Assembly: GCF_013375535.1 (NCBI RefSeq)
Contig: NZ_JABXJG010000001.1
Location: forward strand, 1,922,001 to 1,986,000
Origin: Sphingobium sp. 15-1
GTDB lineage: Bacteria; Pseudomonadota; Alphaproteobacteria; Sphingomonadales; Sphingomonadaceae
DNA length: 64,000 bases
Direction: 5' to 3'
Shown: piece by piece, positions 33,487-41,462 of the stretch
Position numbering within the stretch: position 1 is the stretch's first letter
Layout of the letters: every line of letters starts with the position of its first letter
The notes under the pieces: generated by a model
Databases searched by the model: none
The model's input: the letters and a program-made list of their open reading frames with translations, nothing else
What the model was told of the DNA's origin: nothing
Position numbers and translations under genes: made by a program

Positions 33487-35928
33487 ATGTCAGTTGAACC
33501 CGATCCGACATCGGATAGCGCGGCTTCTTATCCCGGCGATCGGCTGCTCTCCAGCGAGCTTCCCGCCTTGATGGCGCAGGCGCGCCGGATTCGCGACGGG
33601 GGTCACGGCCGGATACGCACCTTCTCCCCGAAAGTGTTCATCCCGCTCACGCATCTCTGCCGGGACGTCTGCCATTATTGCACTTTCGCCAAGCCGCCCC
33701 GGCGCGGCGAGCCCGCCTTCCTGGACCGCGAGGCGATTTTGCGGATCGCCCGCGCCGGTCGCGACGCCGGCTGCACCGAAGCCCTGTTCACTCTGGGCGA
33801 AAAGCCGGAACTGCGATATGCGGCGGCGCGCCACGCCCTGTCGGAACTGGGCCACGAAACGACCATATCCTATCTTGCCGAAGCCATGCGACTCGTCCTC
33901 GAAGAAACAGGACTGCTGCCGCATGCCAATCCCGGAACCCTCTCCCGCGACGAGATGGCGTTGCTCAGAACCACGTCCGTTTCCCAGGGCCTGATGCTGG
34001 AAAGCACATCGGAACGACTGTGCCAGCCCGGCGGCCCGCATCATGGATCGCCGGACAAGGCGCCCGCGAACCGGCTGGCGACCATCGCCCTTGCCGGCGA
34101 GCTGCGGATTCCCTTCACCACAGGCATCCTGATCGGCATCGGAGAGACGCGTGCCGAACGGCTGGAAGCGCTGGGCGCGATCCGCGAATTGCACCGGCGG
34201 CATGGCCATATCCAGGAGATCATCGTCCAGAGCTTCCGCGCCAAGCCGGGGACCAGGATGGCGACGGCCCAAGAGCCGGACCTGGAAGATCTGCTGTGGA
34301 CGCTGGCCGCCGCCCGCATCATGTTCGGGCCGCAAATGCACATCCAGGCGCCGCCAAACCTGTCGGCGTCCGATTACCCGCTTCTGCTCGACGCCGGGAT
34401 CGACGATTGGGGCGGCATCTCCCCCGTCACGATCGACCATGTCAATCCCGAGGCGCCCTGGCCCCATATCGCCAAACTGCGCGATCATACGGCCGCGGCG
34501 GGCGCGACGCTGGTTCCGCGCCTGCCTCTCTATCCCGACTTCCTGCGCGACCTGAACCGGTGGGTCGACCCGGCATTGACGCCCGCGATCTTGGCCAGGA
34601 GCGATGGCGGCGGCTTTGCCCGGGAAGACCGCTGGACGGTCGGTGATGCCGGACATCCTGCGCCTCCCGCGCCATCCTTGCGCCATCGGTCCGCCCACCC
34701 CTCGATCCTCTCGCTGACCGAGCGAGCCATGGCGGGCGACGAACTGGCTGAGGATGACGTCGCCCGGCTGTTCACCGCCCGCGACGATGATCTGGCGAGC
34801 ATCTGCGACGCGGCGGACAGGCTGCGCGCAAAGACCACGGGCGACGCGATCTCCTACGTCGTGACGCGCAACATCAACTATACCAATATCTGCGGCTATC
34901 ATTGTCATTTCTGCGCCTTTTCGAAAGGCAGCCGCCACGACGCGCTGGGCGGACCCGCCTATAATCTCGACCTGGACGAGATCGCTCGGCGCACCGCCGA
35001 GGCGTGGGATCGGGGCGCGACCGAGGTCTGCATGCAGGGCGGCATCCATCCGCATTATACGGGACAGACCTATCTCGACATTTGCCGCGCCGCCCGCGAC
35101 GCGGCGCCGGGCATCCACATCCACGCCTTTTCCCCGCTCGAAATCCATCACGGCGCGGGGACGCTGGGCCTCTCTCCAGCGGCATTTCTCGAAAGATTGC
35201 AGGATGCCGGCCTGTCCAGCCTGCCGGGCACCGCCGCCGAGATCCTGGACGATGAGGTGCGCGCCCAGATCTGTCCCGACAAATTGTCCACCGCTTCATG
35301 GCTGGACATCGTCGAAACCGCGCATCGGGTGGGTTTGCGCACCACCTCCACCATCATGTTCGGCCATGTCGACCGGTACGAACATTGGGCGCGCCATATC
35401 CTTGCCCTGCGCCGTCTCCAGCAGCGCACCGGCGGATTGACGGAGTTCGTGCCTCTACCCTTCGTATCGAAGGAAGCGCCCATGGCCCTGCGCGGCCGCT
35501 CCCGCCAAGGCCCCACATTCCGGGAGGCGGTGTTGATGCATGCGATCGGTCGGCTCGTCCTTCATCCGCTGGTGCCCAATATTCAGGTGTCGTGGGTGAA
35601 GATGGGACTGGAAGGCGCGCTGCACTGCCTCCGGGCGGGCGCCAACGACTTTGGCGGCACCTTGATGAATGAGAGCATCTCAAGGGCCGCGGGCGCGCAA
35701 CATGGACAGGAATTCTCGCCGCCCGAGATGGAAGCGGCGATCGGCTCGATCGGACGCCGACCCCGGCTTCGCACCACCCTCTATGCCGATGCAGGCGAGG
35801 AACGGCGCGCAAAGGCCTTCGCCGCCGCCCCCCTCGCTCCGGTGGTGCTGACGCCGCCGCATGGCGCGGCGCGCAAGCCGAAAAGCCCTCCCTCCTCCCA
35901 ACTCATGACCTGCGGGAATTCACTATGA
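33487..35928 (+). CDS. fbiC: FO synthase, CofG-CofH fusion (FbiC)
   Basis: 813 residues, two radical-SAM domains. The N-terminal CofG-like half has CRDVCHYC (C58, C62, C65); the C-terminal CofH-like half has CGYHCHFC (C469, C473, C476) after RNINYTNICGY, and CMQGGIHP and GTAAEILDDEVR. Together these make 7,8-didemethyl-8-hydroxy-5-deazariboflavin (FO), the chromophore of coenzyme F420, from tyrosine and the riboflavin precursor diaminouracil. Length is near the usual 840-860 of actinobacterial FbiC. ATG at 33487 is preferred over 33481 because AGGAAG lies six bases before it. The stop overlaps the start of the F420 reductase gene. Deazaflavin genes are uncommon in sphingomonads to my knowledge, so transfer is a possibility. 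Confidence 0.93.
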   Translation: MSVEPDPTSDSAASYPGDRLLSSELPALMAQARRIRDGGHGRIRTFSPKVFIPLTHLCRDVCHYCTFAKPPRRGEPAFLDREAILRIARAGRDAGCTEALFTLGEKPELRYAAARHALSELGHETTISYLAEAMRLVLEETGLLPHANPGTLSRDEMALLRTTSVSQGLMLESTSERLCQPGGPHHGSPDKAPANRLATIALAGELRIPFTTGILIGIGETRAERLEALGAIRELHRRHGHIQEIIVQSFRAKPGTRMATAQEPDLEDLLWTLAAARIMFGPQMHIQAPPNLSASDYPLLLDAGIDDWGGISPVTIDHVNPEAPWPHIAKLRDHTAAAGATLVPRLPLYPDFLRDLNRWVDPALTPAILARSDGGGFAREDRWTVGDAGHPAPPAPSLRHRSAHPSILSLTERAMAGDELAEDDVARLFTARDDDLASICDAADRLRAKTTGDAISYVVTRNINYTNICGYHCHFCAFSKGSRHDALGGPAYNLDLDEIARRTAEAWDRGATEVCMQGGIHPHYTGQTYLDICRAARDAAPGIHIHAFSPLEIHHGAGTLGLSPAAFLERLQDAGLSSLPGTAAEILDDEVRAQICPDKLSTASWLDIVETAHRVGLRTTSTIMFGHVDRYEHWARHILALRRLQQRTGGLTEFVPLPFVSKEAPMALRGRSRQGPTFREAVLMHAIGRLVLHPLVPNIQVSWVKMGLEGALHCLRAGANDFGGTLMNESISRAAGAQHGQEFSPPEMEAAIGSIGRRPRLRTTLYADAGEERRAKAFAAAPLAPVVLTPPHGAARKPKSPPSSQLMTCGNSL

Positions 35929-36602
35929 CGACAGACAAGCCGACCATTGCGGTCGTAGGCGGCACGGGCAATCTGGGCTGGGCGCTCGCGCGGCGGTGGG
36001 CCAAGGCGGGTTATCCGGTGATCATCGGATCGCGCGACGCGGCGAAAGCCGAAGCCGAAGCCTCCCGACTGAACGGGCAACTGGCTTCTCCGGCGATGCG
36101 GGGAGCCAGCAATGGAGAGGCGGCAAGGCAGGCCGACATTATCGTCGTCACCGTGCCTTTCGCCTCCCAGGCCGCGATATTGGAGGACATACGGCCGATG
36201 GTCGCGGGCAAGCTGGTCGTGGACACGACCGTTCCGCTCATGCCACCCAAGGTCGCCCGGGTGCAACTCCCGCCCGAAGGCTGCGCCGCGCTGGTCGCGC
36301 AACGCATGCTGGGGGACGATGCGCAGTTGGTGTCGGCCTTTCACAATGTCGCGGCCCACAAGCTCGCCACCGACGACAATGTCGATTGCGACGTGCTCAT
36401 ATTCGGGGATCAGAAGGCAGCGCGGGCGCGCGTCGTGGCGCTTGCAGAAGCGGCCGGGCTGCGCGGTCTCCATGCGGGGCCGCTCGCAAATTCGGCGGCG
36501 GCCGAAGCGCTCACCTCCGTGATGATCTTCATCAACAAAAATTACGCTGCCGATGGCGCGGGGATTTGCATCACCGGCTCGATCGCGCAACTGGTGGATT
36601 GA
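35925..36602 (+). CDS. F420:NADPH oxidoreductase (Fno/NpdG-like)
   Basis: 225 residues. AVVGGTGNLGWALARR at residues 9-24 is the dinucleotide fold of this family, GSRD after beta 2 marks NADPH binding, and VVVTVPF, VVDTTVPL and ISAFHN-like VSAFHNVAAHKL match the NADPH-dependent F420 reductase family (related to ProC-like reductases). It moves hydride between NADPH and F420 (or FO). The start codon overlaps the fbiC stop (ATGA), so cofactor synthesis and reduction are translationally coupled. Confident family call; whether it uses FO or tailed F420 here is open. Confidence 0.88.
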   Translation: MTTDKPTIAVVGGTGNLGWALARRWAKAGYPVIIGSRDAAKAEAEASRLNGQLASPAMRGASNGEAARQADIIVVTVPFASQAAILEDIRPMVAGKLVVDTTVPLMPPKVARVQLPPEGCAALVAQRMLGDDAQLVSAFHNVAAHKLATDDNVDCDVLIFGDQKAARARVVALAEAAGLRGLHAGPLANSAAAEALTSVMIFINKNYAADGAGICITGSIAQLVD

Positions 36603-36688
36603 AGGCTCTCCGCCGCGCCGGTCCCTGACCGGACGGCCTCCATGTCAAAGTGAACAGGCTGACGCCGTTCGGATAAAGGACGAATAAA

Positions 36689-38317
36689 ATGGGAGAGACC
36701 GTCAGCGGCCCGCGCCATATCTCCGGCAAAGGCCATTCCGGGCCGGCCGCTTCCCCCTATCTGGCGGATGGCCGTTACGCCCATTTCGTTCTTTTCGTCC
36801 TTCTGGGCGTATATTCCGTCGCCTGGATGGATCGCACGATCCTCTCGATCCTGGCCGAAGACGTTAAGCGGCATTTTCAGCTCACCGACGCCCAGCTCGG
36901 CTTCCTGCATGGCACGGCGTTCGGCGTGTTCTACGCCCTGTTCGGCTATCCGCTGGGCCGCCTGGCCGATCAGTGCAGGCGCGTTCGCCTGATGTCCGTA
37001 TGCCTGGTACTGTGGTCGGCCATGACCGCCTTTTCCGGGCTGGCGGCGAATGTCGGGCAGCTTGTCGTGGCGCGGATCGGCGTGGGCATCGGAGAGGCCG
37101 CAGCGGCGCCGATCTCCTACTCGCTGCTGTCCGACTGGTTCTCCCGCACGCGTCGCGGGATGGCCTTGGGCATATATGGCGCGGGCCTTTATCTCGGTCA
37201 GGGCCTGGCCTTCACCGCTGGCGCCTTCGTGGTGGTCCGCTGGACGGAGACCTTCGGCAAAGTGGGACCATTCGGCCTAGAGGGCTGGCAGGCGGCCTTC
37301 CTGATATTGGCGATTCCGGGCATGGCGCTGGCGGTGGTCGTCGCGACGCTGCGCGAACCCTTGCGGGGGCTGGCCGACGGAATCGAAAGGCCAAGCACGC
37401 CGGGCCTCTGGTCAAGCTTCTTCGACGATGTCGCGAGCGTGATCCCGCCCTTCACCCTGTATCAGACGGCGCGCTGCGGGCCGCGCATATTCGGCCATAA
37501 CATCCTCTTCGCGGCTTTCGCCATCTTGCTGAGCTGGGCGCTCATCCATGCGACGGGCGACGTGCTGCAATGGCTTGCGCTCGGCCTGGTGTCCTACGCC
37601 ATCTTTTCCTCCGCGCAGATATTGCGGACCCGCGATCCGGCGGCCCATGCCCTGACCTGGCGCACGCCCGCCTTCATGTGCGCGACATTGGGCTTCAGCC
37701 TCGCTTCCATGCTGACCATCAATCTCGGCTTCTGGACCGCGCCGCTCGCCCTTCGCTCCATGGCCCTGGATAAAGCGACCGTCGGCACCGTGCTGGGCCT
37801 CACCACGACCATATTCGGCATGCTGGGCGTCATATCGGGCGGACGGCTGGCAGACCTGATGCTGCGCCGAAGCCCGGCAGGCCGGATTCATGTCGGCCTG
37901 GCCTCCGTCATCATCCCGATCCCCTTCGTGATCGGCATGTGCATCACCCGGAATCCAACGGTCTTCTTCCTGTTGAACGTCCCGGTCGTGTTCTTCGGCA
38001 TCATGTGGCTGCCCGCGGGCGCCGCCACCATCCAGGAGCTGGTCATGCCCCGCATGCGCGGCACGGCGGCCGCCATCCTGTCCCTGATGAGCACCTTCAT
38101 CGGCTCGGCGTTCGGCCCCTATCTCGTCGGCAAAGTGTCGGCCGCCCAAGGCAGCTTGTCCATCGGCATCCTCGCCAGCCTACCCGCTTCGCTCGCGGCC
38201 TTCGCGCTGCTCTGGATCGCCCGTCGCCAGGTTCCCGAGGCCGAAAGCTCGAAGGCCGCCAGAGCGGGGCATGCGGAAGATGCCGGTGCGCGCGTGAAAT
38301 CCCGCCCTCAAATATGA
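36689..38317 (+). CDS. MFS transporter, spinster-like, paralog of the MFS at 11624
   Basis: 542 residues, 12 predicted helices, GRLADQCRRVRL MFS motif. It aligns end to end with the other carrier: VAWMDRTILSILAED, GFLHGTAFGVFYALFGYP, VIPPF(T)LYQTAR and LVMPRMRGTA recur in both. Ribosome-binding site AAGGA. Third gene of the fbiC operon, 86 bases after the F420 reductase. Its TGA stop (38315-38317) lies inside the next operator. Two paralogous carriers in one regulon suggest uptake of two related compounds, or uptake plus export. Confidence 0.87.
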   Translation: MGETVSGPRHISGKGHSGPAASPYLADGRYAHFVLFVLLGVYSVAWMDRTILSILAEDVKRHFQLTDAQLGFLHGTAFGVFYALFGYPLGRLADQCRRVRLMSVCLVLWSAMTAFSGLAANVGQLVVARIGVGIGEAAAAPISYSLLSDWFSRTRRGMALGIYGAGLYLGQGLAFTAGAFVVVRWTETFGKVGPFGLEGWQAAFLILAIPGMALAVVVATLREPLRGLADGIERPSTPGLWSSFFDDVASVIPPFTLYQTARCGPRIFGHNILFAAFAILLSWALIHATGDVLQWLALGLVSYAIFSSAQILRTRDPAAHALTWRTPAFMCATLGFSLASMLTINLGFWTAPLALRSMALDKATVGTVLGLTTTIFGMLGVISGGRLADLMLRRSPAGRIHVGLASVIIPIPFVIGMCITRNPTVFFLLNVPVVFFGIMWLPAGAATIQELVMPRMRGTAAAILSLMSTFIGSAFGPYLVGKVSAAQGSLSIGILASLPASLAAFALLWIARRQVPEAESSKAARAGHAEDAGARVKSRPQI

Positions 38318-38355
38318 ATCGTTTCATTGCACCGCTGGAGAGCTGCTGCTATTAT
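38314..38355 (+). promoter_or_regulatory. LacI-type operator (38314-38327) with promoter for the adenylating-enzyme operon
   Basis: ATGAATCGTTTCAT at 38314-38327 overlaps the stop of the MFS gene. It runs into TTGCAC (38327-38332), 17 bases, and TATTAT (38350-38355), the best -10 in the locus. Confidence 0.82.
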
Positions 38356-38423
38356 CGATTCAACAGCGCAAGGGAACGCTGGTGGGGATGCTTGGCAGTC
38401 CAAAAAACGAAAAGGCAATAATC

Positions 38424-39845
38424 ATGCAGCATGGAGAGCGCCTCGCAGAACAGGCGAAATTATTGTCCGAAGCACCGGAATATTTCCTGGAAATGCCGAC
38501 CGCCGACCTCTTCGCCATCGGCGGGGAAGAATTGGAGGCGATTCAACTCTCGCTCCTGCAACGCCGCTTTCAGGAATTGCGGCCCAGGATCGCCCTGCTC
38601 GATCGGCTCGCTTCCGAAGCCGGGATCACGCAGATCAACGATCTTTCCGACCTGGCCAGGCTTGGCCTGCCTCACACGGTCTATAAATCCTATTCCGCGC
38701 AAGATGTCGAAGAAGGGCGCTATGACCGCCTGACCGCCTGGCTCGACGCGCTGACCGCTTTCGACCTTTCGCATATCGACGTTTCCGAATGCGCGTCCCT
38801 GGAATCCTGGCTTCGCCGCATCGAGGAGGCGACGCCGATGCGGCCCATATCCTCGTCCGGAACGACCGGCAAAATATCGATCCTGCCAAGAGGCCTGCCG
38901 GAAGACGCAGCCCAGCTCGCTTTGCTCGTCCGGTCGTTCGAACCCTATCGCGACGAGCCCGGCATGGACATTCGCGATGGCGACGTCACGCTCCTGATGC
39001 CATGGCCTGCGGACAGCGGCCGGCAATCCTACAGCTATTTCATAGAGTTGCTGCGACGCACCGTCTATGCCGGCCAAGAGCATCTGGTGAAGACCTTTGC
39101 CAAGGGCTGCGTGACCGCCGACGAATTGAGTCTCGCCAGCCGGCTTCGCCGCGCCGAAACCATGGGGGAGGAGATCATCCTCTCCGACGCGGAAAAGCAG
39201 ATCGCCCATCAGGTCAACGAACGGCTGCGGAACATGGTCGCCATGACCAACGCGTTCATCGACGAAGCAATCGTCGGACAGAAGGGAAAGCGCGTCCTCA
39301 TCTTCAGCTTCCTCCAGAAGCTCCACGAGCTGGCGGCGATCTGCAAGGAACGCGGCATCAAGGCGGAATGGTCGCCCGACAGCGTCATCATAACCGCCGG
39401 CGGCACCAAAGGCTTCGACTTCCCCGATGGATGGCAGGAAACGCTTCGCGAAATATTCCCTTATCCCATCAGGGACAATTATGGGATGAGCGAGACCACA
39501 TCGGGCGGAATAGGTTGCTCCCAGGGCCATTTTCATCCCCTGCCCTGGGGGATCAACATGGTGCTCGACCCCCGAACCGGAGAGGCCAGGCCGCGCAAGG
39601 GCAGACAGACGGGCAGGCTGCTCGTCTACGACCTGCTGGCAACGAGTTTCTGGCCGGCCACGCTCTCCGGAGATCTTGTCACGATCGACTTCGATGGCGG
39701 ATGCGCTTGCGGGCGGGAAGGCCCTTACACCCTTGCGACGATCGCCCGCCTCGAAGCGGATCAGGGCGGGAATGACAAGATCAGCAGCGCGCCGATGCTG
39801 GAGGCGTTTGCGAAACTGGGCGCGTTCACCTCGACCCTGTCATGA
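38424..39845 (+). CDS. PaaK/LuxE-like adenylate-forming enzyme
   Basis: 473 residues starting MQHGERLAEQ; the upstream in-frame GTG at 38382 has a well-placed AAGGGA, but its 14 codons look non-coding. Motifs SSSGTTGKISILPRG (ATP loop), DNYGMSETTSG (A5) and GDLVTIDFDGGCACGREG are of the phenylacetate-CoA ligase/acyl-protein synthetase group. The C-terminal subdomain is short. LuxE relatives hand an activated acyl group to a protein thiol or reductase; PaaK relatives make CoA esters. Which applies here is unclear, and no LuxC-type reductase is in the window. Followed after 59 bases by the EthD-like gene. Confidence 0.72.
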   Translation: MQHGERLAEQAKLLSEAPEYFLEMPTADLFAIGGEELEAIQLSLLQRRFQELRPRIALLDRLASEAGITQINDLSDLARLGLPHTVYKSYSAQDVEEGRYDRLTAWLDALTAFDLSHIDVSECASLESWLRRIEEATPMRPISSSGTTGKISILPRGLPEDAAQLALLVRSFEPYRDEPGMDIRDGDVTLLMPWPADSGRQSYSYFIELLRRTVYAGQEHLVKTFAKGCVTADELSLASRLRRAETMGEEIILSDAEKQIAHQVNERLRNMVAMTNAFIDEAIVGQKGKRVLIFSFLQKLHELAAICKERGIKAEWSPDSVIITAGGTKGFDFPDGWQETLREIFPYPIRDNYGMSETTSGGIGCSQGHFHPLPWGINMVLDPRTGEARPRKGRQTGRLLVYDLLATSFWPATLSGDLVTIDFDGGCACGREGPYTLATIARLEADQGGNDKISSAPMLEAFAKLGAFTSTLS

Positions 39846-39904
39846 CCGGCTGAAGCGCCCTTGCCTGCGTCGCAACGTCGAAGAGAAAATCGAAAGAGGC
39901 CATG

Positions 39905-40693
39905 ATGATCCGGAACGTCTATATGATGAACCTCAATTCCCTCGACGCCTTGCCGCGCTGGGAACGATGGTATTGGCGTCATCATGCGCCCGAAGCCGTG
40001 GAAGCTATGGGGCCATGGCTCCGCCGCTATCAGAGTTGGCGGGCGATCCCGGAGCGGGAGGACTTCAGCCCGCTCGGTCATTATAATTATCGCTGGACCG
40101 AACTCTGGTTCAACGACTTCGAGATCATGGACCGCCCGCTCGTGCTGACCTGGTGGGATAGGCAGGACGTGGAAAGCGACACCCCCCTTGAAGACCCCTA
40201 TCATGGCGGCTGGTCGGGGAGCATGGATGGTCCCCATCCGATCGCCCAATCCTGGGTGCCCGCCATTCCCCAGATCAGGATCGACAATCATCCTTCCGCG
40301 ACCGAGGAACCGGCGGCGTTCCGCTGGACCGGGCTGATCCGCTTCCCCACGGGGGGAGAAGCGGCGGACCGATGGTTCACCGATCATGTCCTGGCGGGCC
40401 TGGCGCGTACCGAGGGCGTGCTCCGCATCCGGTCGAGCCGGACATTGCATGTGCCGGAGGATATTCTGCGGAACCTTTCGAGCCGGGAGCCGCAGCAGTT
40501 CATATGGGAACGCTTTGTCGAGATCGATGTCACGCGATTGAGCATTTTCCGTGCCGCCGCGCTTTCGCTGCTGGAATGGGACCCGGACAAACGCAGGCTC
40601 GCGCATGGGGTCGAGCCCTATCGGGATCTGATCAGCATCGTCACGCTCGAACGCCCGGATTGGCGCCTCCACGACATCGTTCCGAAAGGATGA
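39905..40693 (+). CDS. EthD-like/dimeric alpha-beta barrel protein, unknown function
   Basis: 262 residues (ATG at 39902 directly precedes; 39905 has the better AGAGG spacing). Aromatic-rich start: MIRNVYMMNLNSLDALPRWERWYWRHHAPEAV. This is the pattern of EthD-type ferredoxin-like barrels (RxxEWxxHYxxxHxP-like), seemingly duplicated, with the second half around FVEIDVTRLSIFRAAAL. EthD-like proteins are small accessory or lyase/isomerase-like enzymes in catabolic and polyketide clusters. I do not recognise a specific function. Confidence 0.6.
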   Translation: MIRNVYMMNLNSLDALPRWERWYWRHHAPEAVEAMGPWLRRYQSWRAIPEREDFSPLGHYNYRWTELWFNDFEIMDRPLVLTWWDRQDVESDTPLEDPYHGGWSGSMDGPHPIAQSWVPAIPQIRIDNHPSATEEPAAFRWTGLIRFPTGGEAADRWFTDHVLAGLARTEGVLRIRSSRTLHVPEDILRNLSSREPQQFIWERFVEIDVTRLSIFRAAALSLLEWDPDKRRLAHGVEPYRDLISIVTLERPDWRLHDIVPKG

Positions 40694-40734
40694 CATCGGC
40701 AGTCCCCGCCAGGCCCGCATCCCCCAATGGCAAG

Positions 40735-40775
40735 CTGACATCGGCGCGCGAAGCGGATATGATGAAACGATTCAC
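40735..40775 (+). promoter_or_regulatory. Promoter with LacI-type operator over its -10 (operator 40762-40775)
   Basis: CTGACA (40735-40740), 17 bases, TATGAT (40758-40763). The operator ATGAAACGATTCAC (one end mismatch) starts inside the -10 box and covers the likely start point, a position that should block transcription when bound. The NTF2-like gene starts at 40804 with a GGAG site. Confidence 0.78.
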
Positions 40776-40803
40776 GGTTTAAATCGCATTTCAGGAGACG
40801 GAC

Positions 40804-41388
40804 ATGAAATATGACATTCGCTTGTTGACCAAGGCGGCCGACGATCTGCTCAGGAAAGTCACCAATCCCCGGCATCGCAAGATATTGATCAATTACCGCC
40901 GCCACGCCATTTTGGAGGTCTGCGGGCGGTATGAGGAGATACTTGCGGAAGACCTGACGGTCGAGAACCCCGATTATCTGATGTATGTCGGCGGCGCGCC
41001 CGTTCCCTATAAGGGCCGGGACCGGGTCGAAGCTCTCTACGGTTCGATGGTCAAGACCAATATCTGCGTCATGATGTTCGAAAATGAACTGCTTCGCGTC
41101 GACGATACGGGTTTCTCCACCAGGGTCACCTTCCATATCTTCATGCCGGCCGCGATCGCGATCCATTTCGGCGCTCCGATCGAAGCCCATCAGCTCGACG
41201 AGATGGTCATCCAGACCACCGACCGGATCATGGTCTGGGACTATAATGAGGACTGCAAGCTGACGGGCGAGAATATCTGGGTCGGCGGCGCCAGCTACCG
41301 CATCTGCCCGCCGGACGAGGTGATCACCATCGAAGAGTGCAATCGGATTCTCATGCCGCTGATCGACAAGGTCCCCGAGCCGGGTTGA
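40804..41388 (+). CDS. NTF2-like/SnoaL-like protein, copy 4 (divergent)
   Basis: 194 residues. The layout (helical start, LTVENPDYLMYVGGAPVPYKGRDRVEALYGSM, then beta strands with TTDRIMVWDYN) fits an NTF2-like fold, but the sequence is clearly different from copies 1-3. Ribosome-binding site GGAG. First gene of a pair with the VOC protein. Possible isomerase, hydratase or lyase; unassigned. Confidence 0.68.
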   Translation: MKYDIRLLTKAADDLLRKVTNPRHRKILINYRRHAILEVCGRYEEILAEDLTVENPDYLMYVGGAPVPYKGRDRVEALYGSMVKTNICVMMFENELLRVDDTGFSTRVTFHIFMPAAIAIHFGAPIEAHQLDEMVIQTTDRIMVWDYNEDCKLTGENIWVGGASYRICPPDEVITIEECNRILMPLIDKVPEPG

Positions 41389-41462
41389 ACCGGCGCAACC
41401 GACGGGCCGAGCGGCCGCCAATGGCTGCCCGACGTCGAAAACCGCGATAGGAGTATGCAATA

